Counted from the stretch's first letter, positions 7,920 through 16,067 are shown. The stretch: DNA of 64,000 nt from Pseudorhodoplanes sp049324435 (GCA_049324435.1 JBMOOQ010000025.1:4860-68859), one strand, 5' to 3'. Notes: a model not told the origin generated them from the sequence alone. A program made the numbers and translations.

Positions 7920-8873
7920 ATGTTGCCGCAGGAACAGCCCAGGCGCATCGGGCTCGTCGGCACCGGATCGGTCGGCTCGGGATGGGCCGCAATCTATCTT
8001 GCGCGCGGCTTTGATGTGATTGCCTGCGATCCATCACCTGACGCCGAAACGCGCCTGCGCGCGTTCATCGCCGACACCTGGGATGCGCTGCAACGCATCG
8101 GCTTCGCAACCGAAAAGCGAGTGCCGGAAGACAAGCTCTCGTTTGTTTCGGATGCCAGCGCCGTGGCTGCAGCATCCGATTTCGTGCAGGAAAATGCGCC
8201 CGAGAATCTTGCACTGAAGCAAGCGGTCTATGCCGAGATCGAGGAAGCGGCTCCGCCCACACTGGTGATCGGATCGAGCACGGGTGGAATTCCGCCGACC
8301 CAATTGCAGGCGAAGATGCGCAACCCCGAGCGCCTCATCGTATGCCATCCATTCAATCCGCCGCACCTCATCCCTCTGGTCGAGATTATCGGCGGCGAAA
8401 GCACCGCGCCCGGGGTCGTGGACTGGGCACTGCGCTTTTTCGCCGCGCTCGGCAAGAAACCGATCCGCATCGACAAGGAGGTGACCGCCTTCCTGACCAA
8501 CCGTCTGCAATTCGCATTGTTGCGCGAAGCGGTGCATTGCGTCGCCGAGGGCATCGCCAGTCCGCAGGCGATCGAGGATGCGATGCGCTACGGGCTTGGC
8601 CCGCGTTGGGCGGTGATGGGTGCACTGACAACGCTCACACTTGCAGGCGGCGATGGCGGCATGCCGCATGTGCTGACGATTGCGCCCGAATTGCAGAAAT
8701 GGATGGACGCGTGCGGCACGCCCAAACTCACCGACCCTGAAGTTCAGAAAAAGCTGGTGGCGGCGGCCGAGGACATCACCCGCGGACGCGCCCTGCTCGA
8801 GTTGATCGCCTGGCGTAATCAAAGGCTCGTCGATCTGCTGCGCGCGGTCGGACCAGGCAGCGAGAAAGCCTGA
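7920..8873 (+). CDS. 3-hydroxyacyl-CoA dehydrogenase family protein, L-carnitine dehydrogenase-like
   Basis: 317 residues. I chose the ATG at 7920 because AGAGGTGAG precedes it at good spacing and the Rossmann motif GLVGTGSVGSGWAA then lies at residues 11-24; an upstream ATG at 7845 would add 25 residues lacking any family feature. The stretch GSSTGGIPPTQLQ and CHPFNPPHLIPLVEI (conserved catalytic His region) are typical of the carnitine dehydrogenase/lambda-crystallin branch. It would oxidise a 3-hydroxy acid with NAD+ to the 3-keto acid. In bacterial carnitine breakdown that product is handed to a BKACE enzyme, and a BKACE gene lies at 539 under a matching operator. Whether the substrate is carnitine or an analogue is not shown. 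It is followed after 8 bases by the TetR gene. Confidence 0.82.
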   Translation: MLPQEQPRRIGLVGTGSVGSGWAAIYLARGFDVIACDPSPDAETRLRAFIADTWDALQRIGFATEKRVPEDKLSFVSDASAVAAASDFVQENAPENLALKQAVYAEIEEAAPPTLVIGSSTGGIPPTQLQAKMRNPERLIVCHPFNPPHLIPLVEIIGGESTAPGVVDWALRFFAALGKKPIRIDKEVTAFLTNRLQFALLREAVHCVAEGIASPQAIEDAMRYGLGPRWAVMGALTTLTLAGGDGGMPHVLTIAPELQKWMDACGTPKLTDPEVQKKLVAAAEDITRGRALLELIAWRNQRLVDLLRAVGPGSEKA

Positions 8874-8881
8874 GGCTCACC

Positions 8882-9493
8882 ATGACACGAGCAGCCGCCA
8901 AAGCGCCAAAGCCCGCCGCCGAGCCGCCGCTCGGCCGCAAGGACTGGATCGAAGCCGCTATTGCCATGCTGGCCGAGGACAATGTCGAGGCCTTGCGCGT
9001 GGATACGCTTGCCGAAAAGCTCGGTGTCACCAAGGGCAGCTTCTACTGGCACTTCAAGGGACGTGACGATCTCCTGTTCGCAGTGCTCGACGAATGGCGG
9101 CTGCGCATGACGAGCGAGATCCAGTCGCTCATCCTCGACCGATCAGGTACGCCTTGGGAGCGGATCGAACGGCTGCTCCGCATCGCAATCTCGGCAAGGC
9201 CCGATGTTCCCGGCGGTCCGTTCGAGACGACGCTGCGCGATTGGGCACGGCGCGACAGCAAAGTCGCCGCCGTCGTTCGCGAGGTCGATGCAGCCCGCGT
9301 CAAGTTCCTGCATCAGCTCTATCGGGAAGCCGGCCTCGAAGGCAGCGACATCGAGGATTTCGCCGAATTGCACATCGCCTACGTGATTGGCACTCGCCTG
9401 ACGTTAGACCCCAGCGACACCGACGAGATCAAGCGCCGGCGCCGAATTGGCGCGGCCTTGCTTTTGCCCCGCGAGCGCGCGAAGAAGTCATGA
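8882..9493 (+). CDS. TetR-family transcriptional regulator
   Basis: 203 residues. The N-terminal helix-turn-helix lies at about residues 38-60 (TLAEKLGVTKGSFYWHFKGRDDLL), with the typical YWHFKxRDDL end. The C-terminal effector domain is of TetR_C type and has no recognisable ligand motif. It is preceded by a lysine-, alanine- and proline-rich tail of about 20 residues. It follows the dehydrogenase at 7920 by 8 bases and is probably co-transcribed with it. Because the two matching operators at 576-597 and 7819-7836 flank the locus and no other regulator is present, I infer that it represses both divergent promoters and so, through 7920, its own synthesis. Confidence 0.88.
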   Translation: MTRAAAKAPKPAAEPPLGRKDWIEAAIAMLAEDNVEALRVDTLAEKLGVTKGSFYWHFKGRDDLLFAVLDEWRLRMTSEIQSLILDRSGTPWERIERLLRIAISARPDVPGGPFETTLRDWARRDSKVAAVVREVDAARVKFLHQLYREAGLEGSDIEDFAELHIAYVIGTRLTLDPSDTDEIKRRRRIGAALLLPRERAKKS

Positions 9494-9641
9494 TGCCTGA
9501 CCGGGGTCCAGCGCGGCCTCGTCCGACGGATTGCATCCGTCCTCATTAAAGACACAACCGAAGGCTTTTGCTTGCGGCATTGAGCCGACACCGCCTAGAT
9601 TGCGGCTTTCCGTGACACCATCGATTCATCTCAAGAGCGCG

Positions 9642-10466
9642 ATGCCACGACGCCCGACCATAGCTGCCGCCGCGACGCTCGTTGCGCTGTTGCTTTGCGG
9701 CGTTTTGCCGGCGCAGCCGCAGACCGTGGCCCCGCGCCCGCGAGCCGCTACACCTCACTGCGATCCGGCGAATTTCCGCGTGATTGTGGATGTCGGCCAC
9801 ACACCGGAACATCCAGGCGCGATCAGCGCGCGCGGTATCGACGAGTATACGTTCAATCTTGCGCTGGCGAAGGTGATCGATCGCAGGCTGCGCGAAGCGG
9901 GTTTCCACCAGGCGCATCTTTTGCTGGCCAATGGCGAGCCGATCCCGAGCCTGGTGCGCCGCGTCGCGCAGGCGAATGCCATGTCCGCCGATCTTCTTGT
10001 GTCGATCCACCACGACTCGGTCCCCGAAGCCTTCAAATCGATGTGGGAGTTTGGCGGCGTGCAGCGCCCCTATAGCGATCGCTTTCGGGGGCATTCGATC
10101 TTCGTGTCGGCTGACAACGCCGATTATCAGGGCAGTCTGGGCTTCGCAAAGATGCTGGGCATGCAGTTAAAGGCCCGCGGACTGCAATACACGCCGCACT
10201 ACAAGGAAAGCTTTATGGGAGCGCGGCAGCGGCGGCTGGTCGATCCGGAGGCCGGAGTCTACCGCTACGACCAGCTTCTAATCCTGCGCACCGCGCGCAT
10301 GCCGAGTGTGCTGCTTGAGGCCGGGTCGATCGTTCATCGCGATGAAGAAGAGGAGATGGGAACGGATGCGCGCAAGGCGCTGATCGCGGATGCCGTCACT
10401 GAAGCGGTCCAGCGCTTCTGTGCGGTCAGGCCTGCAAGAACACAACGCGCCAGCACGCAGCGCTGA
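9642..10466 (+). CDS. N-acetylmuramoyl-L-alanine amidase (Amidase_3)
   Basis: 274 residues from the ATG at 9642, which opens with a signal peptide (MPRRPTIAAAATLVALLLCG...). An upstream ATG at 9531 would add 37 residues that hide the signal. The Amidase_3 zinc ligands are visible: H53 in DVGHT, E68 in DEYTFN, H123 or H124 in SIHHDS, with catalytic E226 in LLEAGS. It would cleave the amide bond between MurNAc and the stem peptide in the periplasm during cell separation or peptidoglycan recycling. No AMIN or SPOR domain is present. It stands alone and appears unrelated to the catabolic loci on either side. Confidence 0.87.
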   Translation: MPRRPTIAAAATLVALLLCGVLPAQPQTVAPRPRAATPHCDPANFRVIVDVGHTPEHPGAISARGIDEYTFNLALAKVIDRRLREAGFHQAHLLLANGEPIPSLVRRVAQANAMSADLLVSIHHDSVPEAFKSMWEFGGVQRPYSDRFRGHSIFVSADNADYQGSLGFAKMLGMQLKARGLQYTPHYKESFMGARQRRLVDPEAGVYRYDQLLILRTARMPSVLLEAGSIVHRDEEEEMGTDARKALIADAVTEAVQRFCAVRPARTQRASTQR

Positions 10467-10560
10467 TCGTCAACCCGCCTGCCCTGCATATCTTGGCGCC
10501 AACACAGTCCAGCTGTTCCGATAGCCTTAACCGCTCGTTAACCAAGCGGAAGCACGCTTG

Positions 10561-10776
10561 ATGCGCTACGGGGGTATGGCCATGAGCCTCTCGGACACAG
10601 CGAAGGCAACCGCGCACGGCAAGCCCACAATCTGGCGGGAGATCAAGGCACGGCTCTCGACTGCGCGAGGCGAGCCGCAATGGCTGTCAACCGGTCAGCG
10701 CCGCAGCCGGCGCAGATTATGCCGCCTGCTGATCGCCGAATTGTTGCGCGACGAACTGAGCACCGGCCGCCGCTGA
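10561..10776 (+). CDS. Small hypothetical protein, doubtful
   Basis: 71 residues, basic, ending in a run rich in Arg and Leu (RRSRRRLCRLLIAELLRDEL). No family is recognised. Further start codons at 10576 and 10582 are possible. It sits between the amidase and the minus-strand hydrolase, ending 4 bases before the stop of the latter. It may be a real small gene or an accident of high GC; there is no clear ribosome binding site. Confidence 0.3.
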   Translation: MRYGGMAMSLSDTAKATAHGKPTIWREIKARLSTARGEPQWLSTGQRRSRRRLCRLLIAELLRDELSTGRR

Positions 10777-10780
10777 CGCC

Positions 10781-11704
10781 CTACTTCGAATCCAGCCCGT
10801 GCATCCGCAGGAATTCAACGAGCCGGTCGCGGCAGGCGCCCGGCTCCTCGAATTGCAGGAAATGCGTCGTGCCCGGAATCATCGCGACATCGACGCCGTA
10901 TTCGTCATGCGCGGCTTTCGCCACCGCTGCTGACGGACTGGCGAAAGGCGAATCCGGATCGCCCGCGATGATCCGGAGCGGCACGCCGATCTCGCGCATG
11001 CGATGAAACAGCGTGGGGTCCTTCTTGCACCCAAATACATACGACTCGAATGCGGGCGGACAGCATAGGGTCCAGCGGCCGTCGGGCATGCGCCGCGACG
11101 TCGCGCGCGCCAGGAGATCGGCCTGCTCCGGCCGCCAGTGCGCGAAAGCGGGACGGCGATATTGCGCTGCGAGCTCGTCGACTGAATCGAAGATCGCCTG
11201 CCGTCGCGCGGCGCGCTGCGACAGCTTTTGCGATTCCGGAGCCTGAAATTGTTCGAGCGGATGGCCCGCAGGCGGCGCCATCGGCGGATCGAACACGCAT
11301 ACCGCATCCCAGCGCCCACGATTGCGATACGCATGTTCCAGAGTCGCCATCGACGAAAGCGAATGCATCGCGGCAACCGTCGGCGCAGGACCGAATTGTG
11401 CGCGGATGCCCTGGAACACCTCCTCGATGTCCGAAAAGAAATTCTCCCAGGTATGCCCTTCGCGGGTGTGCGGGGGATTTTCGCCGTGATTGCGCATATC
11501 GAACGCGACAAGATCGTAGCGTTCGGCAAGAGGCAGCCAGAACGGTGCATAGGCATTGATCGCAAGTCCGTTGCCGTGGCCGAGCACAATGCGCGTCGCG
11601 CCGGGCTTGCCGTAGCGGCGCAGCCGGATCACGGCGCCGTCCGCCATGGTGAGATCGGCGCGCTCCGACGGCGGCGGCAGCACGAAGGACTGATGAAGGT
11701 TCAT
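10781..11704 (-). CDS. Alpha/beta hydrolase with atypical nucleophile elbow
   Basis: 307 residues from the ATG at 11704; an upstream start at 11740 adds 12 residues of no family character. The alpha/beta-hydrolase landmarks are present: oxyanion-hole region LGHGNGLAINAYAPFW (41-56), DMRNHGENP (69-77), and a C-terminal catalytic His in GTTHFLQFEEPG (H281). The nucleophile elbow, usually GxSxG, reads M-H-S115-L-S, so both glycines are replaced, although the serine is kept. Substrate unknown; most likely an esterase or lactonase. It lies downstream of the VOC gene at 11783 on the same strand, with a 78-base gap. Confidence 0.8.
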   Translation of the reverse strand: MNLHQSFVLPPPSERADLTMADGAVIRLRRYGKPGATRIVLGHGNGLAINAYAPFWLPLAERYDLVAFDMRNHGENPPHTREGHTWENFFSDIEEVFQGIRAQFGPAPTVAAMHSLSSMATLEHAYRNRGRWDAVCVFDPPMAPPAGHPLEQFQAPESQKLSQRAARRQAIFDSVDELAAQYRRPAFAHWRPEQADLLARATSRRMPDGRWTLCCPPAFESYVFGCKKDPTLFHRMREIGVPLRIIAGDPDSPFASPSAAVAKAAHDEYGVDVAMIPGTTHFLQFEEPGACRDRLVEFLRMHGLDSK

Positions 11705-11782
11705 GCAAGCACGCTTGTCTGGCCCACGGTCAAGCACCACGCCGGCATGGCCGGGCGGCGCCTGGGATGAGCGCGATGACCG

Positions 11783-12322
11783 TCAGGCCGCGGGCGCCTT
11801 GGCGCGTTCGGCTTTTTCCCTGGTCCAGGCTGCGAGTTCGCTATGCGCATGGGCCCTGAACTCGGCCGCTTCCTTCTCGCTCAACGTCTCGGCTGTGAGT
11901 TCGAGCCGAATGCCGTTCGGATCGAAAAAATAGATCGAGTGCACAAAGCCGTGGTCGGTGACGCCGATGACGTCGATACCGGCAGCCTCCAGCCGCTTCT
12001 TGGCATCGCGAACCTCCTCGATCGTGTTCATCTTCAGCGCAAGATGATTGACCCAGGCCGGCGTATTCGGCGAGGGAGCCGCGGCCTCGTTGTCGCCAAG
12101 ATCGAAAAAGGCGATGTAGGACCCGTCCCGCATCTGGAAAAACAGATGCACATACGGGCAGTACTCGCCCGTCGAGGGCACATGATCGGCCTTGATGACA
12201 TGGGCGAGCGGCAAGCCAAGCAAATCTTCGTAGAAATGCCGTGTTTCCTCCGCATCCCGGCAGCGCCAGGCAAAATGATGAAGACCGTTGATGGGGGCGA
12301 CTGAACCCGACGCGACGGACAT
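11783..12322 (-). CDS. VOC-superfamily (glyoxalase/dioxygenase fold) protein
   Basis: 179 residues from the ATG at 12322, which has GGGAGAG eight bases upstream. One VOC fold is visible: LHHFAWRCRDAEETRHFYEDLLGLPL at residues 15-40 (metal-binding His near 16), a second beta-alpha module with VNHLALKMNTIEE, and the closing DPNGIRLELTAE strand with the last ligand Glu. The family includes glyoxalases, extradiol dioxygenases and resistance proteins, and this sequence does not decide among them. The C-terminal 35 residues are an alanine- and charge-rich helix. It is divergent from nasT with about 250 bases between. Confidence 0.8.
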   Translation of the reverse strand: MSVASGSVAPINGLHHFAWRCRDAEETRHFYEDLLGLPLAHVIKADHVPSTGEYCPYVHLFFQMRDGSYIAFFDLGDNEAAAPSPNTPAWVNHLALKMNTIEEVRDAKKRLEAAGIDVIGVTDHGFVHSIYFFDPNGIRLELTAETLSEKEAAEFRAHAHSELAAWTREKAERAKAPAA

Positions 12323-12579
12323 TGCTATTTCTCTCCCTGAGCGGCGCAGGTCCGGCCGTGCGAGACGGGTCAACTGGCCCCGATCCTGCATCGTGCCGGC
12401 CATGCGCCGGAATTATCGTGGGAATTGTAGATCGGCCGGGGGCCGGAAGGCCAGATGGTCTGCCAGTTCGCATGGCAGTATATGCACATTCGCTTGGCAC
12501 CGCCATGTCTGGCGATTCCGCTAAGAAGCCCGGCTCCCCAGCGGCGCCGTGTCGGCCCGGCATGACCACGACCTCCGGC
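12323..12579. other. Intergenic region between the VOC gene and nasT
   Basis: 257 bases. Reading frames run open through it from both sides without family-like sequence. I find no convincing sigma-70 or sigma-54 promoter and no long palindrome. ATG codons at 12508 and 12562 are in frame with nasT and could be its true start. Confidence 0.4.
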
Positions 12580-13164
12580 ATGGACCTGTCGCTGAAGATC
12601 GTCATCGTCGACGAGAGCCCGGTGCGGTCCGCGATCCTCGAAGAGGGCCTGCGCGAGGCCGGATTTACCGACGTGGTCCGCATCGCCGAGATGCAGAACC
12701 TGCTCGCCCGCATCTACAAGATCGACCCCGACGTAATCCTGATCGACCTGGAGAATCCCAGCCGTGACGTCCTCGAGCAGATGTTCCAGGTCAGCCGAAT
12801 CGTGAAACGGCCGATCGCCATGTTCGTCGATCAGAGCGACACCGCCTCGATCCAGGCCTCCGTCGATGCCGGCGTCGCCTCCTATATCGTCGACGGGCTC
12901 AAGAAGGAGCGCATCAAATACATCCTCGACACCTGCATCTCGCGCTTCAATGCATTCGCAAAGCTGCAGGAGGAGCTCGACCGCACCAAGACCGCGCTGG
13001 AGGAACGCAAGGTCATCGACCGCGCCAAGGGAATTTTGATGTCGGCGAAGAAGCTGAGCGAAGACGAAGCCTATGCGTTGTTACGGAGCACGGCGATGAA
13101 GGAAAACAAGAAGATCGCCGAGATCGCGCAATCGGTGATCACCGCCGCGGAGATGTTCAAATGA
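12580..13164 (+). CDS. nasT: Nitrate-responsive antiterminator NasT (receiver-like domain plus ANTAR)
   Basis: 194 residues from the ATG at 12580; the ATG at 12562 would add six residues, and neither has a clear ribosome binding site. Residues 1-125 are a receiver-like domain (KIVIVDESPVRSAIL, D56 in LIDLEN). Residues 137-193 are an ANTAR RNA-binding domain with the conserved IDRAKGILM and ALLRSTAM segments. NasT proteins bind paired hairpins in nitrate-operon leaders and prevent transcription termination. The nrt-nas leader at 14534-14621 has fitting hairpins. It overlaps nasS by four bases (ATGA), consistent with one-to-one synthesis of the NasS-NasT complex. Confidence 0.93.
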   Translation: MDLSLKIVIVDESPVRSAILEEGLREAGFTDVVRIAEMQNLLARIYKIDPDVILIDLENPSRDVLEQMFQVSRIVKRPIAMFVDQSDTASIQASVDAGVASYIVDGLKKERIKYILDTCISRFNAFAKLQEELDRTKTALEERKVIDRAKGILMSAKKLSEDEAYALLRSTAMKENKKIAEIAQSVITAAEMFK

Positions 13165-14333
13165 CTGCCCCCAAGCGGATCCGCATCGGTTTTATCCCGC
13201 TCGCCGACGCCACCGCGCTGATCGTTGCGGTTGATAAGGGGTTCGCTGCCGAGGAAGGCCTGGATGTCGAACTGGTGCGCGAAGTGTCGTGGTCGAATGT
13301 GCGCGACAAGCTCAATATCGGGCTGTTCGACGCCGCGCATCTGCTCGCGCCGGTGGCGATCGCGTCAAGCCTGGGCCTTGGCCACGTCAAGGTGCCGATC
13401 CTCACCGCATTCGGTCTCGGCCTGAACGGCAATGCCATCACCGTGTCCCCTGCCCTGCATGCCGCGCTGAAGAATGCGGCCGACGGCGATTTGACAAATC
13501 CCATGGTATCGGCGCGCGCCCTCGCCCGTGTGGTGATGGACCGGCGCGCCCGCGGCGAGGAGCCTCTCACCTTCGGCATGACGTTTCCGTATTCGACGCA
13601 TAATTATCACTTGCGGTTCTGGATGGCGGCCGGCGGCGTCGATCCCGATCAGGACGTGCGGTTGATCGTGCTGCCGCCGCCCTACATGGTGGAAAGTCTC
13701 GCCAACAAGCATGTCGATGCCTTCTGTGTCGGCGCGCCATGGAATTCGGTCGCGGTCGATCTCGGCATCGGCCACATCCTGCATTTCGTGTCGGAAATCT
13801 TCCAGCGTGCAGCGGAGAAGGTCCTTGCGGTACGGGCCCGCTGGGCCGAGGACAATCCGGATGTGTTTCGCAGGCTGGTTCGCGCCCATGGCCGCGCCGC
13901 CGACTTCGTTGAGGACGTGAACAATCGCGACGAAGTCGCCGCGATCTTGTCGGCACCGGATCGCATCGCCGTCGCGCCCGAGGTGATCCGCCGCACACTC
14001 GACGGCCGCCTGAAAGTATCGCCAGATGGCACGTACCGTTCGAGCGACCGCTATCTTCTGGTTGGACGCTCCGGCGCGGCGCGGCCCGATCCGGTACAGG
14101 CGGCCTGGCTCTATGCCCAAATGATCCGTTGGGGCCAGGCATTGATGTCGGCGGAAGGTCTGGCCGAAGCCAAGGCGACGTTTCGGCCCGATCTTTACGA
14201 CGAGATTTTCGGACCGCAGCCGCCGCTGCCCGGCTCGGAACCCGCGGACCATGTTGGCGCGTTTACCGGTCCGGCTTTCGATCCCGACAACATTGCCGCT
14301 CATCTCGATGGCTGGAAAATCCGCCGCCGATGA
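13161..14333 (+). CDS. nasS: Nitrate/nitrite sensor NasS
   Basis: 390 residues, related to the nitrate-binding protein NrtA but without any signal peptide: it begins MTAPKRIRIGFIPLADATALIVAVDKGF, so it stays in the cytoplasm. Signatures shared with NrtA are WSNVRDKLNIGLFDAAHLLAP, the GMTFPYSTHNYHLRFWMAAGG ligand region and FCVGAPWNSVAV. In the NasS-NasT system, NasS without nitrate holds NasT; on binding nitrate or nitrite it releases NasT to act on the leader RNA. The translational overlap with nasT fits that stoichiometric partnership. Confidence 0.92.
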   Translation: MTAPKRIRIGFIPLADATALIVAVDKGFAAEEGLDVELVREVSWSNVRDKLNIGLFDAAHLLAPVAIASSLGLGHVKVPILTAFGLGLNGNAITVSPALHAALKNAADGDLTNPMVSARALARVVMDRRARGEEPLTFGMTFPYSTHNYHLRFWMAAGGVDPDQDVRLIVLPPPYMVESLANKHVDAFCVGAPWNSVAVDLGIGHILHFVSEIFQRAAEKVLAVRARWAEDNPDVFRRLVRAHGRAADFVEDVNNRDEVAAILSAPDRIAVAPEVIRRTLDGRLKVSPDGTYRSSDRYLLVGRSGAARPDPVQAAWLYAQMIRWGQALMSAEGLAEAKATFRPDLYDEIFGPQPPLPGSEPADHVGAFTGPAFDPDNIAAHLDGWKIRRR

Positions 14334-14346
14334 CTGCGCCCATTAC

Positions 14347-14361
14347 TTGTGCGATGCACAA
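14347..14361. promoter_or_regulatory. Dyad upstream of the sigma-54 promoter
   Basis: TTGTGC (14347-14352) and GCACAA (14356-14361) form a perfect dyad 3 bases apart, about 115 bases upstream of the sigma-54 -24 element, a common place for an enhancer-binding protein. It does not match the spacing of a classical NtrC site (GCAC-N7-GTGC), so the ligand is uncertain. Confidence 0.35.
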
Positions 14362-14475
14362 TCCGGCAGCAATTTGCTGTGCCGATGCGCCAATCTTTGG
14401 CTTGGCTGCGCATGTGCGATTCGCGGGCAGTTCCTTAATCCCTTGAATCCTCTCTGGAATCGTTCCGGATCGAAG

Positions 14476-14492
14476 TTGGCACGAAGCTTGTA
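14476..14492 (+). promoter_or_regulatory. Sigma-54 promoter of the nrt-nas operon
   Basis: TTGGCACG at 14476-14483 with TTGTA at 14488-14492 gives TGGCAC-N5-TTGT, a close match to the -24/-12 consensus (TGGCAC-N5-TTGC). Transcription would begin near 14503, giving a leader of about 175 bases before nrtA. A sigma-54 promoter places the operon under nitrogen control by NtrC (established for many nitrate operons; inferred here). Confidence 0.75.
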
Positions 14493-14533
14493 AAGCAAAG
14501 GATTGAAAGGTGCCCGTGTCGTCGGGTGCCCAA

Positions 14534-14566
14534 CGATCCAACGACGGGTCGAACAGCAACGCCGCT
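14534..14566 (+). ncRNA. NasT-type ANTAR target: tandem hexaloop hairpins in the nrt leader
   Basis: Hairpin 1: CGATCC (14534-14539), loop AACGAC, GGGTCG (14546-14551). Hairpin 2: AGC (14555-14557), loop AACGCC, GCT (14564-14566). Both six-base loops have A at position 1 and G at position 4, the requirement known for ANTAR proteins, and three bases separate the hairpins. Hairpin 2 has only three pairs and would depend on NasT. Its 3' half overlaps GCCGCT (14561-14566), which can alternatively pair with AGCGGC at 14610-14615. A further hairpin with loop TGTCGT (14510-14529) lies upstream. Confidence 0.7.
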
Positions 14567-14571
14567 ATCCC

Positions 14572-14621
14572 AAGGAGCCGGCCCCACGCGGGACGGTCCC
14601 TGACGGATGAGCGGCTTTTTT
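14572..14621 (+). terminator. Conditional terminator in the nrt-nas leader
   Basis: AGCCG (14576-14580) pairs with CGGCT (14612-14616) and GCCGCT (14561-14566) with AGCGGC (14610-14615), followed by a run of six T (14616-14621). An inner GGGA/TCCC hairpin (14590-14600) fits in between. The GCCGCT arm is shared with ANTAR hairpin 2, so NasT binding would block the longer terminator fold. This is the layout expected for nitrate-triggered antitermination. Confidence 0.65.
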
Positions 14622-14679
14622 GTTGTGGCGATCCATTGGACCCCGCCGGGCCCACCAGAGAGAGACAGAGGGATAGCTG

Positions 14680-16002
14680 ATGTCACAGGACCGAGAGACT
14701 TCGAAAACCAGGGTGAGCCGTCGCACGCTTCTCAGGGGCACGGCCGGCGCAGCAGCGCTGCTCACCGCAGTGAAAACGCAGTTTCCGTTCGGCGTTCACG
14801 TCGCCGAGGCGTCCGGTCCAGAGACGAAAAAGGCCACCCTCGGCTTCATCGCGCTGACCGATGCCGCACCGCTCTTCGTCGCCAAGGAAAAGGGCATCTT
14901 CGCGAAATACGGCGTGCCGGATGTCGAGGTTCTCAAACAGGCCTCCTGGGGCGCTACCCGCGACAATCTCGTGCTCGGCGGCGAAGCCAACGGCATCGAC
15001 GGCGCGCATATTCTGACGCCGATGCCCTATCTCATCTCCGCGGGCAAGGTGACGCAGAACAACGTGCCGACGCCTATGTATATCCTGGCGCGGCTGAACC
15101 TGAACGGCCAATGCATCTCGGTCGGCAAGGAATACGAAGACCTCAAGGTCGGCGTCGACACCACTGCGTTCAAAGGTGCGCTCGAAAAGAAGAAGGCTTC
15201 CGGCAAATCGGTGAAGGCGGCCAACACCTTCCCCGGCGGTACTCACGACCTGTGGATCCGCTACTGGCTCGCCGCCGGCGGCATCGACCCCGACAAGGAC
15301 ATCGAGACCATCACCGTTCCGCCCGCCCAGATGGTCGCGAACATGAAGGTCGGTACGATGGACTGCTTCTGCGTTTGCGAGCCGTGGAATCTGCAGCTGA
15401 TCAACCAGAAGATCGGTTACACCGCGATCACCACCGGTGAACTCTGGAACCTGCATCCGGAAAAGTCGCTCGGCATGCGCGCCTCCTTCGTCGACAAAAA
15501 TCCGAAGGCGGCACAGGCCATTTTGATGGCGGTGATGGAAGCGCAGATGTGGTGCGAAAAGCCGGAGAACCACGCCGAAGTGGCGCAGATCTGCTCGAAG
15601 CGCAACTGGATCAATTGCCCGGTGAACGACATCACCGACCGAGTGAAAGGCAGGTTCGACTACGGCCTTCCCGGCAAGGTGGTCGAGAAGCATCCGCAGA
15701 TGATGCGCTACTGGAACGACTTCGCATCCTATCCCTTCCAGAGCCACGATCTGTGGTTCATCACCGAGGATGTCCGCTGGGGCAAGTTCGAACCCGAGGT
15801 CGATGCCGCGGGCCTGATCAAGAAGGTAAACCGCGAGGATCTCTGGCGTGAAGCGGCCAAGGCCCTCTCCGTTCCTGCCGCGCAGATCCCGACCTCCACA
15901 TCGCGCGGCAAGGAAACCTTCTTCGACGGCAAGGTCTTCGATCCGGCCGATCCCAAGGCCTACCTGAAGAGCCTCGCCATCAAGCGCGTCGAAATCAGCT
16001 GA
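14680..16002 (+). CDS. nrtA: Nitrate ABC transporter substrate-binding protein NrtA
   Basis: 440 residues. A twin-arginine signal is visible at residues 12-34 (VSRRTLLRGTAGAAALLTAV), so export is by Tat. The mature protein matches the NrtA/CmpA family: TLGFIALTDAAPLFVAKEKGIFAKYG, ASWGATRDNLVLGG, the conserved AANTFPGGTHDLWIRYWLAAGGIDP region and DCFCVCEPWN. It would bind nitrate (or nitrite) in the periplasm. It is the first gene after the attenuated leader, with AGAGGGATAGCTG before the ATG. A strong stem-loop follows at 16009-16037. Confidence 0.93.
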   Translation: MSQDRETSKTRVSRRTLLRGTAGAAALLTAVKTQFPFGVHVAEASGPETKKATLGFIALTDAAPLFVAKEKGIFAKYGVPDVEVLKQASWGATRDNLVLGGEANGIDGAHILTPMPYLISAGKVTQNNVPTPMYILARLNLNGQCISVGKEYEDLKVGVDTTAFKGALEKKKASGKSVKAANTFPGGTHDLWIRYWLAAGGIDPDKDIETITVPPAQMVANMKVGTMDCFCVCEPWNLQLINQKIGYTAITTGELWNLHPEKSLGMRASFVDKNPKAAQAILMAVMEAQMWCEKPENHAEVAQICSKRNWINCPVNDITDRVKGRFDYGLPGKVVEKHPQMMRYWNDFASYPFQSHDLWFITEDVRWGKFEPEVDAAGLIKKVNREDLWREAAKALSVPAAQIPTSTSRGKETFFDGKVFDPADPKAYLKSLAIKRVEIS

Positions 16003-16008
16003 TCCGAA

Positions 16009-16037
16009 GCGGGGGCCGCGCGGCTTGCGGCCCCCGC
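16009..16037 (+). terminator. Stem-loop between nrtA and nrtB
   Basis: GCGGGGGCCGC (16009-16019) and GCGGCCCCCGC (16027-16037) are perfectly complementary around a 7-base loop. No U-run follows, so partial termination or 3' protection of the nrtA message is more likely than full stop. It would give more binding protein than permease. Confidence 0.6.
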
Positions 16038-16067
16038 CCCGCGATCCGTCCTTCCAGAGAGACAGAC

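Noticed and set aside
10493..10502. TTGGCGCCAA palindrome after the amidase gene
   Set aside because: Ten bases only, no U-run, no promoter nearby; likely chance.
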